64,000 bases of DNA from an uncultured Parolsenella sp. (GCF_934660935.1 NZ_CAKUIH010000008.1:22273-86272), one strand, 5' to 3'. Positions 17,158 through 26,303 are shown, counted from the first letter of the stretch. Translations and numbers: made by a program. The notes: generated by a model from the sequence alone, not told the origin.

Positions 17158-17990
17158 GCAACCTGACCAAGAATGTGAGCCCTGAAGACAAGAAGATGCT
17201 CAACAGCATTTTCCTGCGCTCCTTCTCCGTGTTCGCTTCCTGCGCCGGCGGTTCCGTCAAGGCTGGCGCCGACGGCTGGCTGTATTCCGTCCAGCCCGCG
17301 CTTAACCGCTACTACGCCGATGACCCCGAGGCTCGCGCCGACGCCATGAAGCGTCACACGACCTGGTATAACATCACCCAGAACGTCGGCACGTTCGCCA
17401 TGGGCCTCGTTGCCTCCATGGAGAGGGAGAACTCCGAGCACGATGACTTCGATACCGAGTCCATCGACGGTATCAAGGTCTCCCTCATGGGCCCGATGTC
17501 CGGTATCGGCGATGCAATCTTCTGGGGCGTCCTGCGTGTCATCGCCGCCGGCATTGGCATCAACCTCGCCATGAGCGGCTCGCCCCTCGGCGCGATCATG
17601 TTCCTGCTGATCTACAACATCCCGTCGATTCTCTGCCGTTACTTCATGACCTACCTCGGCTTCAGCATGGGCACCAACTTCATCTCCGAGATGTACGAGG
17701 GCGGCCTCATGAAGCTCATCACCAAGGCCACCTCCACGATCGGCCTCGTGATGATCGGCGCCATGACCGCGGCGAACGTCAGGTTCAACACGATCCTGTC
17801 CATCCCGGTCCAGGATTCTGACCCGGTCATGATCCAGACCTACCTCGACTCCATCTTCAAGGGCCTCGTGCCCCTGGCCCTCACGCTCGTCGTCCTGTGG
17901 CTCCTGCGCAAGAAGAACGTCAACGTCAACATCATCCTGGTTGGCATCATGGTTCTCGCGCTCGTCCTCGGCCTCGTGGGCATCGTGTAA
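17154..17990 (+). CDS. PTS mannose/fructose/sorbose family EIID
   Basis: A 278-residue EIID. Family signatures include 'HTTWYNITQNVGTFAMGL', 'SLMGPMSGIGDAIFWG' and 'ITKATSTIGLVMIGAM'. The C-terminal third has hydrophobic helices. It starts inside the last codons of EIIC. The complete IIA-IIB-IIC-IID set here contrasts with the second mannose-type system at 28.7-30.8 kb, which lacks IIA. Confidence 0.94.
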   Translation: MSNLTKNVSPEDKKMLNSIFLRSFSVFASCAGGSVKAGADGWLYSVQPALNRYYADDPEARADAMKRHTTWYNITQNVGTFAMGLVASMERENSEHDDFDTESIDGIKVSLMGPMSGIGDAIFWGVLRVIAAGIGINLAMSGSPLGAIMFLLIYNIPSILCRYFMTYLGFSMGTNFISEMYEGGLMKLITKATSTIGLVMIGAMTAANVRFNTILSIPVQDSDPVMIQTYLDSIFKGLVPLALTLVVLWLLRKKNVNVNIILVGIMVLALVLGLVGIV

Positions 17991-18087
17991 GGCGGCTTCA
18001 GGGATATCCGAAGCTTGTTCAAGGTAATTCCTGGCGGCACGCGTTCGAGCGCTTTCGACGCGTGCCGTCCTATTAGAAGGGGAAACT

Positions 18088-19035
18088 ATGCGCTACACGC
18101 ACCTCAAGAACTCTGACGTTGACGTCTCCCAGCTCGCCGTGGGCACCTGGGCGATCGGCGGCGACTCCTTTGGCGAGAACGACGGCGACGCGGCCAGCAT
18201 GTCCGCCATCCGCACGATGCTCGAGCACGGCGTCAACCTTGTCGACACCGCTCCGTGCTATGGCAATGGCACGTCCGAGAAGATCGTTGGCAACGCGCTC
18301 AGGGGCATCGACCGCGAGAGCTACCTCCTCTCGACCAAGGTTGGCCTCATCACCAGTGCCAACGGCTATGACCGCGACTCCTCGTTCAAGAACATCATGA
18401 GGGAGGTCGAGAGCTCGCTGCGCAACCTCCGCACTGACTACATCGACTTCTACTTCGTGCACTGGCCGGATGCCAAGACCCCGTTCTCCGAGACGATGTG
18501 CGCCCTCCAGCTCCTCAAGGAGCAGGGCAAGATCCGCCACATCGGCGTCTCCAACTTCACGACGGAGATGATCGAGGAGTGCGAGAAGGTCGCCCAGGTC
18601 GACGTCCAGCAGCCGCCCTACTCCATGGTCGATCGTTCCTCCGAGGACCTTATCAAGTGGGGTTACGAGCGCGGCATCGACTCCTTCACCTATGGGTCCC
18701 TTGGCGCGGGCATCCTTTCCGGCAAGTTCCGTGAGCTGCCGAAGTTCGAGGAGGGCGACGTCCGCGGCGGCTTCTACGACTACTTCCAGGAGCCCAAGTT
18801 CTCGCGCGTCCAGGAGCTGCTCAAGGTCATGGACGAGATCGCCGAGGCTCACGATAAGCCCGTGGCGCAGGTCGCCGTGAACTGGAGCACCCAGAAGGAG
18901 TACGTGGGCACCGCTCTCGTAGGCGTGCGCACGGACGCCCACGCGATCCAGAACTGCGAGACGTTCGAGTGGGAGCTTTCCGCCGATGAGATGGCCAAGC
19001 TCGACGCCAAGCTCGACGAGCTGAAGATCGGCTAA
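18088..19035 (+). CDS. Aldo/keto reductase
   Basis: A 315-residue NAD(P)H-dependent oxidoreductase with the (beta/alpha)8 AKR pattern. Catalytic positions are Asp in 'NLVDTAPCYGNGTSE' (Asp and Tyr), Lys in LLSTKVGL and His in YFVHWPDAKTP; cofactor binding is suggested by VGVRTDAHAIQNCE near the end. AGAAGGGGAAACT precedes the ATG. It follows the PTS genes, so it probably reduces or oxidises an intermediate of the imported sugar. Confidence 0.92.
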   Translation: MRYTHLKNSDVDVSQLAVGTWAIGGDSFGENDGDAASMSAIRTMLEHGVNLVDTAPCYGNGTSEKIVGNALRGIDRESYLLSTKVGLITSANGYDRDSSFKNIMREVESSLRNLRTDYIDFYFVHWPDAKTPFSETMCALQLLKEQGKIRHIGVSNFTTEMIEECEKVAQVDVQQPPYSMVDRSSEDLIKWGYERGIDSFTYGSLGAGILSGKFRELPKFEEGDVRGGFYDYFQEPKFSRVQELLKVMDEIAEAHDKPVAQVAVNWSTQKEYVGTALVGVRTDAHAIQNCETFEWELSADEMAKLDAKLDELKIG

Positions 19036-19037
19036 TC

Positions 19038-20129
19038 ATGGAAGCCGAGGAGAGGAAGTACCCCACTTCCGAGCTTGAAGTACTTGAGCGTGGAGTCAGG
19101 GAGGTCGTCGAGCCTAACGGCCTGAAGCTTGTGCTGAAGCCCGTGCCGGGTGACGACCGCGAGCACGTGCTCGACCCGCGCGTCTATGCTCGTGCGCACG
19201 CGAAGCTCGCTGCGGCTCCTGCGGCAGGGTCGGCGCCGGCCGGACCGGTGGACGTGATCGCGTGGCGCTCTGCACCCAACAAAGAGACCCATGTCGTGAG
19301 GGGCGCGAACGTTGCCAAGAAGACCGTCGTCATGAACTTTGGCGACAGGGGCATCCCGCTGCACATCTTCACGCCGGAGGGGCATGAGGATGGGTCCGCC
19401 GCGCTCGTGTTCATCCATGGCGGCGGCTTTATGGTGGGCAACATCGGCCAGTACGAGAACTGCCTGCGCGACATCGTGGAGCGTACGGGTTGCGTCGCGA
19501 TCTATCCGGAGTATCGTCTGTCTCCCGAGACGATGTTCCCGGGCGGCGTCGAGGACTGCGTGAAGACGCTCGACTGGCTTGTCGATCACGCTGACGAGTT
19601 GGGCGTTGATGCGACTCGTATTGCCGTGGCTGGCGACTCTGCGGGCGGTAGCCTGACGAATGCCGTCGTGCTCGAGGGCTCTCACGCGGATAGGATCAAG
19701 GCGGTTGTCGAGCTTTACCCGCTCGTTGACGGTGGTCCTATTCCGGATGAGTGGTCCTACGACCTGTACGAGATCGTGGATGAGCAGAGGGCCGAGGCTC
19801 TGAGCAGGGTTGATCGCATTCGCCTCGCCAACGACGACCTGCCGCCCATGTACGTCAACGGCGACATGGACAAGATGCTCGATCCGTTGATTTCCGCACT
19901 GCTCGCGGAGGACGTGAGCATGTATCCGCGTACGGTCATCATCTCTTCCGAATATGACTACCTGCGCTATCAAGACGAGCTCTTCGCGAAGAAGCTACAG
20001 GACGCGGACGTTGACGTTACCGCGATTCGCTACTGTGGCTGCGACCACGGCTTCTTTGAGACGTATGGCGTGATGCCCCAGGCGGAGGACGTCTGTCGCG
20101 TCATCTCCGGGGAGATTGCGAAGATCTAA
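19038..20129 (+). CDS. Alpha/beta hydrolase (HSL-type esterase)
   Basis: A 363-residue esterase of the hormone-sensitive-lipase group. It has the oxyanion motif HGGGFMVGN, the nucleophile in AVAGDSAGGSLTN, and a candidate His in CGCDHGFFE near the end. It starts two bases after the AKR stop. The first ~80 residues before the hydrolase domain are Ala/Pro-rich and less typical. In this locus it could remove an acyl group from an imported glycoside or its product; the substrate is unknown. Confidence 0.88.
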   Translation: MEAEERKYPTSELEVLERGVREVVEPNGLKLVLKPVPGDDREHVLDPRVYARAHAKLAAAPAAGSAPAGPVDVIAWRSAPNKETHVVRGANVAKKTVVMNFGDRGIPLHIFTPEGHEDGSAALVFIHGGGFMVGNIGQYENCLRDIVERTGCVAIYPEYRLSPETMFPGGVEDCVKTLDWLVDHADELGVDATRIAVAGDSAGGSLTNAVVLEGSHADRIKAVVELYPLVDGGPIPDEWSYDLYEIVDEQRAEALSRVDRIRLANDDLPPMYVNGDMDKMLDPLISALLAEDVSMYPRTVIISSEYDYLRYQDELFAKKLQDADVDVTAIRYCGCDHGFFETYGVMPQAEDVCRVISGEIAKI

Positions 20130-20166
20130 GGGCTTGCTGCAGCGGGCTCGCGGGGGGGGTTGCCTG

Positions 20167-20204
20167 GCCTGGCCGGACGCATTGCGCGTCTGGCCAGGCT
20201 TTTT
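20167..20204 (+). terminator. Terminator of the aldolase/PTS/esterase operon
   Basis: A 14-bp stem with one mismatch (GCCTGGCCGGACGC / GCGTCTGGCCAGGC), a 5-base loop and TTTTT. It lies 37 bases after the esterase stop. Confidence 0.85.
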
Positions 20205-20344
20205 GTGTCTGGAGCGCGGGACGGGCGGCGCCGTGCTCTGGGCGGGCGCCGGGGTGCGACGGCGATACTGGGGCGACGGGCGCGCCGCGCTCATGGAGGC
20301 GGCGGCCTATTTGCGTTGAGGTTGTCTTCCGGTCTGTTATGAGA

Positions 20345-20610
20345 CTATCCCTTAATAGTTATTTCCGCGCTGATGGTCAAAAACACCATCTTGGCGTATG
20401 GTCCGCTGCTTGTAGTGGCCAACTTGCTTGACCACGGTCAAACAAGTGGGTCGTGAATCGCGTGTTTTAGCGCTTGCGAGTGATCGAACGCTTCCATTTG
20501 GGTCCTTTCGGGGTGGCTGTTGGCCTGTCCGCGCGTCTGAACGGCTCGCGTGCGTACGCCAAGATGGTCTTTTTGACCACCCGCCCCAGAAAACGGGTCG
20601 CCAATCAAGC
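20345..20610 (+). repeat. Structured intergenic repeat element, copy 2
   Basis: Starts with CTATCCCTTAATAG (20345 on). It has terminal inverted repeats at 20374-20399 and 20555-20579 (CCATCTTGGCGTA / TACGCCAAGATGG plus flanking GGTCAAAAA / TTTTTGACC). The interior hairpin is CAACTTGCTTGACC / GGTCAAACAAGTGG at about 20420-20449. It ends near CCAATCAA. It lies after the esterase operon terminator and before the galactitol-type PTS. No ORF in it looks real. Confidence 0.85.
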
Positions 20611-20759
20611 ATCGTTGCCCGATCGTGCCGCGCATCCGAGGCGCGCGCCATTCGCCTGTTCAAAGTTGCAGGATTTCGCAGTGAAACAACTGGTCATTTT
20701 GGCAGGCATTGCCGCCCATAAACTCAGTCTCAAGGTAACTCTCAGAAAGGGAGGCACTA

Positions 20760-22019
20760 ATGGACGTCATTATGGGCGCCTTGAACTGGTACGCGGCGCT
20801 GCCGTCATCCGTCATGGTTATGATCGGAATCTTTTTGGTTGGCTTGCTCCTTGCCAGGCTGAAGGTGGGCGAAGCCCTGCGCTGTTCCATCTACGTCGCC
20901 GGCGCGCTCGTTGCGATGAGCACGATGGTCGGCATGTTCTCCGGTGCGGCAACCCCAATCCTCATGCAGGTCGTCGAGGCGACCGGCCTCAAGCTCGACA
21001 TCATCGACCTTGGTCTCGGCTCGGCGTACTCCTCCGTCCTCTTTCCGCTGAGCTTCTACGCGATCCTTCTCGTCGTCGGCCTTGCCGTTAACGCCCTGAT
21101 GATCGTCCTCAAGCTCACGGACACCTTCGACGTCGACGTCTTCAACTACTCCGTGTGGGCTCTGGCCTCGTCCTACGTCTGGGCCATCACCGGCAGCGTG
21201 CCCCTCGCCATCGTCGCTTACATCATCAACGAGGTCGTCGTCCTCAAGCTCGCCGACATCACCGCGCCCGCCATCCAGGACGCCTACGGCCTCGACGGCG
21301 TCTCGATCCCTCACGGCAACGCCGTCATCTTTGCCCCGGTCGGCATGGCCGTGAACTGGGTCATCGAGAAGATCCCCGCCCTTGCCAAGATCGACTGGAG
21401 CACCGACAAGATTGAGGAGCGCTTCGGCGGCCTCATCTCCCCATCCATGATCGGCTTTGTCATGGGTATCGTTCTCGGCATCGCCGGCGGTCAGAACGTG
21501 GGTCAGACCCTTCTCCTTGGTGTCACCATCGCCGCCTTCATGATCGTTTTCCCGCGCGTTGAGAACGTCCTGGTCGAGGGCATCACTCCGGTCGCCGACG
21601 GCATGCGCGAGATTTGCGCCAAGAAGTTCAACCGTGAGCTCAACATCGGCCTCGACGCCGCCATCCTCATCGGCATGCCCGACGTCATGGCAACGGGCAT
21701 CCTGGTCACCCCGGTCGTGCTCCTGCTCGCGTTCATCCTCCCGGGCAACCGCGTCCTGCCCATGGCCGATCTCGCCATCGCAGCCCCGTTCCTGATCAGC
21801 TGCTGCATGCCCTACTGCAAGAAGAACATCTTCCGTGGCTTCATCGCGGGCGTCATCGTCATGATCATCACGCTCTACGTCTGCACCGCGACGGCTGGCT
21901 GGTACACGCAGTGCGCAGCGATGAACGGCCTGCCCTTCGAGTCGATTTCCACGACGCTGGGCATTGGCTCGAGTTGGGTCGCGTGGGCAATCGGCCAGGT
22001 ATTCGCGCTCTTCGCCTAA
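20760..22019 (+). CDS. PTS galactitol-family EIIC
   Basis: A 419-residue membrane permease of the GatC family, forming the sugar channel. Motifs include 'FSGAATPILMQVVEATG', 'VSIPHGNAVIFAPVGMA' and 'MREICAKKFNRELNIGLDAA', which match GatC-type EIICs. A good ribosome site (GGGAGG) precedes the ATG. It is the first gene of an operon with EIIB, EIIA, a TrpA-like protein and a PRD regulator. Galactitol itself is not implied; related systems carry other polyols and pentitols. Confidence 0.92.
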   Translation: MDVIMGALNWYAALPSSVMVMIGIFLVGLLLARLKVGEALRCSIYVAGALVAMSTMVGMFSGAATPILMQVVEATGLKLDIIDLGLGSAYSSVLFPLSFYAILLVVGLAVNALMIVLKLTDTFDVDVFNYSVWALASSYVWAITGSVPLAIVAYIINEVVVLKLADITAPAIQDAYGLDGVSIPHGNAVIFAPVGMAVNWVIEKIPALAKIDWSTDKIEERFGGLISPSMIGFVMGIVLGIAGGQNVGQTLLLGVTIAAFMIVFPRVENVLVEGITPVADGMREICAKKFNRELNIGLDAAILIGMPDVMATGILVTPVVLLLAFILPGNRVLPMADLAIAAPFLISCCMPYCKKNIFRGFIAGVIVMIITLYVCTATAGWYTQCAAMNGLPFESISTTLGIGSSWVAWAIGQVFALFA

Positions 22020-22034
22020 CGGCTCCCTTCTCCG

Positions 22035-22072
22035 GACGGCGGCGCGGAGTCCCTCCTCGGAGCGCCGCCGTC
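22035..22072 (+). promoter_or_regulatory. Hairpin between EIIC and EIIB genes
   Basis: Perfect 11-bp stem GACGGCGGCGC / GCGCCGCCGTC with a 16-base loop, followed by TGTCTCG. It lies in the 180-base gap after the EIIC stop. It may stabilise or partly end the EIIC message; no true T-run follows. Confidence 0.5.
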
Positions 22073-22199
22073 TGTCTCGTACTTCCGCGGGTCCGTTGCT
22101 TGCGCCTTCGCGGCGCCGCCCGCCTTCCGCTTGGGTCACCGGCGCGTAACGGCGGAACCCGAGCGAATTCCCTCATCCGCAAATCGAACGGAGGCACTT

Positions 22200-22484
22200 A
22201 TGGACACCAAGAAGATCGTCGTCGCCTGCGGAACCGGTGGTGTGACCTCGAAGAACATCGCAATGAAGATCGAGAAGTACCTCAAGGGCAAGGGCATCGA
22301 TGCCAAGACTTCGACCTGCCGCGTGAGCGAGGTGGCCGCCCTGGTCTCCCAGATTCACCCGGACGTCGTCTGCTCGGCGACGCAGCTGCCGCCGCTCGAC
22401 GTACCCACGATCAAGGCGACCGCCATCCTAACGGGCGTCGGTGCGGACAAGGTCTTCGAGCAGATTTACGACATCGTGAAGTAG
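22200..22484 (+). CDS. PTS galactitol-family EIIB
   Basis: A 94-residue cytoplasmic EIIB with the phospho-Cys in IVVACGTGGVTSKNIA (Cys10). ATG 22200 has GGAGGCACTT before it; a longer upstream frame is not supported. It has the standard length for GatB. It relays phosphate from the EIIA encoded next to the sugar. Confidence 0.92.
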   Translation: MDTKKIVVACGTGGVTSKNIAMKIEKYLKGKGIDAKTSTCRVSEVAALVSQIHPDVVCSATQLPPLDVPTIKATAILTGVGADKVFEQIYDIVK

Positions 22485-22538
22485 AGAACGCTCTAGGGCG
22501 GCGCGCCAACGCCGCCCTTGCATTTGGAAGGGACTAAC

Positions 22539-23012
22539 GTGAGCGAAAAGATTGCGATAAAACCCGAGCTGGTGATTCCGGATCTCGTAGCCGCCGATTC
22601 GCAGGACGCGATCAGGCAGCTCGGCGAGGCTCTCGTGTCCGCCGGCTATGCGAAGGGCTCCTACGTCGACGCCGTGCTTGAGCGCGAGAAGAGCTATCCC
22701 ACTGGCATCGAGTTCCCGCTTTGCGGCGTTGCGATGCCCCACGGCGAGCCGGACGATGTGCTCGGCGCTGCCATCGCGATTGGCCGCTGCGCCAATCCGG
22801 TTCCCTTCAAGCGGATGGAGGACTTCTCCCAGGAGGTGGACGTCCGGCTTGTCGCGATGCTGGCGGTGGCGGACCCGGCCGGGCATCTCGACGTCCTTGG
22901 CAAGCTGATCGCCGCCTTCTCAGACGAGGAGACGTGCGCGGCGCTTTTGTCCAGCGATGACCCGGCGGCGATCGCGAAGATTGTCGACGACGCAATTAAC
23001 GGAGGAGAGTGA
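22539..23012 (+). CDS. PTS EIIA (fructose/mannitol/galactitol type)
   Basis: A 157-residue EIIA of the PTS_EIIA_2 fold. The phospho-His is His68 in LCGVAMPHGEP. The GTG start at 22539 has GGAAGGGA before it. It ends with a ribosome site (GGAGGAG) for the TrpA-like gene built into its last codons. Confidence 0.9.
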   Translation: MSEKIAIKPELVIPDLVAADSQDAIRQLGEALVSAGYAKGSYVDAVLEREKSYPTGIEFPLCGVAMPHGEPDDVLGAAIAIGRCANPVPFKRMEDFSQEVDVRLVAMLAVADPAGHLDVLGKLIAAFSDEETCAALLSSDDPAAIAKIVDDAINGGE

Positions 23013-23014
23013 CC

Positions 23015-23791
23015 ATGAACCACATGGAACAGGTCCTTGGCGAGAAGAAGGCCGCCGGGCACAAGATCTTCGTGGGGTACTTCCCCTTGGGCGACCCTGC
23101 GATGGGAGACCAGGTCGCGCGTGTAGGCGAGTTCATCGCCGATGGCGTTGACGTTCTCGAGCTGGGCATTCCGTATGAGAATCCCGTGCTTGACGGAGCG
23201 GTTGTCTCCGCGTCGATGGCGCGTGCCCTTGAGGTGACGACTTCCGTCGCGGCCATGGACTCGATTGCCGAGCTCAGGGCGGCATATCCGGACGCGTGCC
23301 TCCAGATCATGTGTTACTACGAGACGATCGAGGCCATGGGCACCGAGGCGTTCTGCGAGCATGCCGCCGCCGTCGGCGCAGATGGCGTGCTCGCGCCCAA
23401 TGTGCCGAGCGGGGCGAAAGCAGGCCTGGCGGAGGCACTCGACCGCGCGGGCCTCCTCCAGCCGCTGTTCGTTCCCGTCGATCTGGCAGATGCCGATGTC
23501 GCCGCCTTTGCCGAGGCGGGCCGCGGGTACATGTTCCTGCAGGCGCAGGAGGGCAAGACCGGGCCTCGTGACGGCGTGTCTCCGAGCGTCGAGGACAACG
23601 TCAGGCGTCTGCGGGAGGCTGGCGCCACGGCTGCGCTTTGCGCGGGGTTTGGCATCTCGAAGCCACAGCAGGTCAAAGACTTGATGGCTATGGGCGCCGA
23701 CGGCGTTATCGTGGGAAGCAGCATCATCGATGCGGTTATCGCGGGTGACTCCCGTGAGTACATCTCGTCGCTAAGGGCGGCGCTGGACTAG
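23015..23791 (+). CDS. Tryptophan synthase alpha chain-like protein (TrpA paralogue) in a PTS operon
   Basis: A 258-residue TIM barrel of the TrpA family. TrpA cleaves indole-3-glycerol phosphate; its two catalytic acids, Glu and Asp of the ELGIPFSDPLADG-type motif, are kept here as ELGIPYENPVLDG. The phosphate-binding end also looks intact (CAGFGISKPQQV, 'GADGVIVGSSIID'). There is no trpB next to it and no other trp gene nearby. It is translationally close to PTS EIIA and the regulator, so I infer a retro-aldol role on a phosphorylated compound brought in by this PTS rather than tryptophan synthesis. Confidence 0.82.
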   Translation: MNHMEQVLGEKKAAGHKIFVGYFPLGDPAMGDQVARVGEFIADGVDVLELGIPYENPVLDGAVVSASMARALEVTTSVAAMDSIAELRAAYPDACLQIMCYYETIEAMGTEAFCEHAAAVGADGVLAPNVPSGAKAGLAEALDRAGLLQPLFVPVDLADADVAAFAEAGRGYMFLQAQEGKTGPRDGVSPSVEDNVRRLREAGATAALCAGFGISKPQQVKDLMAMGADGVIVGSSIIDAVIAGDSREYISSLRAALD

Positions 23792-23806
23792 ACGAGGAGC
23801 GTGCGA

Positions 23807-25948
23807 ATGCGACAGATGAGCGCTCGCTCGTGGGACATCCTGCAGTGTCTCATGAAGGATCCGTTCACTGCCATGACGGCGCAGCAGCTCGCGCGCAAGC
23901 TCGGCGTCTCCGAGCGGACCGTAAGGTATGAGATCGCCGCGCTCTCCGATTGGCTCGGGGAGCGCGGCATTACGCTCGAGCGGGTTCCGCGCAAAGGGTT
24001 CTTCGTGGCCTCGCAGGACGTCGCCCGTGCCGCCGAGATTGCGTTCGAGGGCGAGGGCGCGCCGGATGCGGAGAGCGTGTACCTCTCCGCTGAGCAGCGT
24101 GCGAATGCCATCGTTGCCGCGTTGCTTGACGAGACGTGCCCCAAGACCATGGCGGGCATGGCCGAGGCGCTTGGCGTGAGCCGCGCCACTGCCGCGCGCG
24201 ACCTGAAGCGCGCGGGGGAGTGGCTCGCCTCGCACGGCGCGCCACTCGTCGCGACGCCGCACGGTGGCTGGTCCCTCGAGGCGAGTGAGTACCGCCGACG
24301 CCAGGTGATGGCGGAGTTCGTCAGGAAGGGGCTTGGTGGATACGCTGGCCTTCTCGCGGCGTCTGCCGCGGACTATGACGAGGAGATTCGCAAGAAGGGC
24401 TTCGTCTGCGAAGAGCAGCTCGAACGGATGGCCACGGCGCTCGATCGCTATCTCGATGAGACGAACGACGACCTGACGGATGCCGCCTTCATCGAGATGA
24501 CGTGCTATCTCAACGCCGTGCGCCACAGGACGTGCCAAGGGCGCTACGTCTTCGAGCTTCCCGGCGGCCTCGACGAGGTGCCGACGGATGAGCGCCGCGC
24601 TCTCGAGGCGCTGCTTGCTGCCATCGGGGCCGAGGCGGAGGGCGAGAGCCTCTCGCGCGAGGTCGAAGCCTTGGCTGCCATGCTCGCCGCTTTGCCTCGC
24701 ATGCGCGCGGATTCTTCCGGTGTGATCCGTGCGGGCACGGCGGAGCGCATCCTGAACACGCTACTCTCGGTCGCTTCGGAGGAGACGGGCTGCGACCTCT
24801 ATCTCGACACGGAGCTCGTCGATGGTCTCCGCGTGCACGTTCGCGCGCTGCTCGCGAGGGAGAGGCTGGGCCTCCAGGCGAAGTGCGAGCTCTTGCCGGA
24901 TATCCGCAAGCGTTTCCCCGAGCTTTTCGAGACGTGCGCCCGGGCGATGCTCGTCGCGCAGGGGGAGTATGGGCTGAGCGCGATCGACGATGAGGTCGCG
25001 TTCGTGGTCCTGTACGTGGGTGCCGCGCTCGAGAGGCTGCGCCAGGGGCCGACGATCGACCGCTCCGTTCGCGCGGCTCTCGTCTGCGGGGCGGGTATCG
25101 GGACGGTCGCGTTTCTGTCGAGATCGCTCGCGAAGGAGTTCTCGCATCTCGAGATAGTCGCGAAGCTCTCGACGCGCGACTGCTACGCGTTCGACTATTC
25201 CGGCGTTGACGTCGTGCTGACGACGGTCGAGCTGCCGCAGGCGCTGCCGCGGCCTGTCATTCGTGTTACGCCGATGCTGACGCGCGTCGACGTGCGCAGA
25301 ATCGAGGCGTTTCTTCACTCGCCCGCGAACGGCGACGAGGGCGTATTCGTCTCGCGTCTGCTTGACGTGGTGCGCGCGAATTGCGACGTGCGCGATGAGG
25401 AGGCGCTGGAGCGGGACGTCCGCGAGCTTCTTGGCATGGGTGGCGGCGAGGAACGTGGCAAGCTCGTGCTTCCCGGATTCCTGCGGCTCGACGAGCTCGT
25501 GAGCGAGGAGTTCGTCGAGGTCGGCGTTGTGGCGGAGACGTGGGAGGATGCCGTTGCTAGGGCGTCGAGGCCCTTGCTCGACGCTGGATGGATGACGGAG
25601 GACTACTACCGCGGGATTCTCGACTTTGCCAAGCGCTACGAGCAGTTTGGCGTGATCCTCGCGCCGCTCTGCGCCCCGCATACGGAGCCTGACGAGAGGA
25701 ATCGCCCCGCGATATCCGTGGTGACGCTGGCGGACCCCGTGCGTGTGAGGATGGGCGGAGAGGACGTCGCGCTGAGTGTTGTCATGGTGCTCTGCCTGCA
25801 GACGCCGGTCGCGCACTCTGCGGCGCTCGATGAGCTGTTTAGCATTGTGGACGAGTATCCCGGGTTCATCCCCGCGCTCGAGGTGGCGGCAAGCCCGGCT
25901 GCGCTGGTCAGTGTTGTCTCCGAGTATTGTCGTCGCGTGCGGGCGTAG
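23807..25948 (+). CDS. PTS-regulated transcriptional activator (HTH, two PRDs, EIIB-like and EIIA domains)
   Basis: A ~713-residue MtlR/ManR-type regulator. It has two N-terminal HTHs (LARKLGVSERTVRYEIAALS and MAEALGVSRATAARDLKRAG), PRD regions (~180-300 and ~300-415), an EIIB-like domain (ALVCGAGIGTVAFLSR, with Cys) and a C-terminal EIIA domain with APLCAPHTEP (phospho-His). Odd: the positions where PRDs carry regulatory His are mostly changed. PRD1 has EMTCYLNAVRHR and no second His; PRD2 keeps RVHVRALLARE but has FVVLYVGAALER at the other. GAGGAG precedes ATG 23807. It likely controls the galactitol-type PTS operon. Confidence 0.9.
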   Translation: MRQMSARSWDILQCLMKDPFTAMTAQQLARKLGVSERTVRYEIAALSDWLGERGITLERVPRKGFFVASQDVARAAEIAFEGEGAPDAESVYLSAEQRANAIVAALLDETCPKTMAGMAEALGVSRATAARDLKRAGEWLASHGAPLVATPHGGWSLEASEYRRRQVMAEFVRKGLGGYAGLLAASAADYDEEIRKKGFVCEEQLERMATALDRYLDETNDDLTDAAFIEMTCYLNAVRHRTCQGRYVFELPGGLDEVPTDERRALEALLAAIGAEAEGESLSREVEALAAMLAALPRMRADSSGVIRAGTAERILNTLLSVASEETGCDLYLDTELVDGLRVHVRALLARERLGLQAKCELLPDIRKRFPELFETCARAMLVAQGEYGLSAIDDEVAFVVLYVGAALERLRQGPTIDRSVRAALVCGAGIGTVAFLSRSLAKEFSHLEIVAKLSTRDCYAFDYSGVDVVLTTVELPQALPRPVIRVTPMLTRVDVRRIEAFLHSPANGDEGVFVSRLLDVVRANCDVRDEEALERDVRELLGMGGGEERGKLVLPGFLRLDELVSEEFVEVGVVAETWEDAVARASRPLLDAGWMTEDYYRGILDFAKRYEQFGVILAPLCAPHTEPDERNRPAISVVTLADPVRVRMGGEDVALSVVMVLCLQTPVAHSAALDELFSIVDEYPGFIPALEVAASPAALVSVVSEYCRRVRA

Positions 25949-26044
25949 GGTGCGGGCGGCGCGGCGTGCGGGGTTGATGGCCGTCGCGGTGTCGTCGTTG
26001 ATAGGACGTTGCATATGGTTGTCAGGTGCCATATCAAGTGCTTC

Positions 26045-26303
26045 TAGGGCGTCCGTAAATAGTAAATTTCCGTGCCGGTGGTCAAAAATACCATCTTGAT
26101 GTACGGAACGCCGCTGAAATGGGGCCAGTTGCTTGACTGCGGTCAAATAACCGGCCATTAACCTGCATCAGTGAGCGCCTGAGCACTTGATCTCGGGCCC
26201 CTGCTAGCCTGAAACGGTCCGGCTGCGCCCATGGATGGCCTTTGGGCGTACGCCAAGATGGTATTTTTGACCACTCACCCATTAAATTGTCCGTTATTAA
26301 CAG
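26045..26303 (+). repeat. Structured intergenic repeat element, copy 3
   Basis: Terminal inverted repeats are at 26077-26106 (GGTCAAAAATACCATCTTG...) and 26247-26274 (CGTACGCCAAGATGG...TTTTTGACCACT). The interior hairpin is GGCCAGTTGCTTGAC / GGTCAAATAACCGGCC at about 26124-26157, with base changes on both arms relative to copies 2 and 4. The outer motif is degenerate (GTCCGTAAATAG). It lies after the PRD regulator gene. Confidence 0.82.

Noticed and set aside
20805..22139. A 444-codon minus-strand frame opposite the galactitol-type EIIC
   Set aside because: Highly charged Asp/Glu/Arg-rich product, antisense to a clear permease.
23015..23791. Genuine tryptophan biosynthesis gene trpA
   Set aside because: No trpB or other trp genes are adjacent and the neighbours are PTS genes; it is kept as TrpA-like only.
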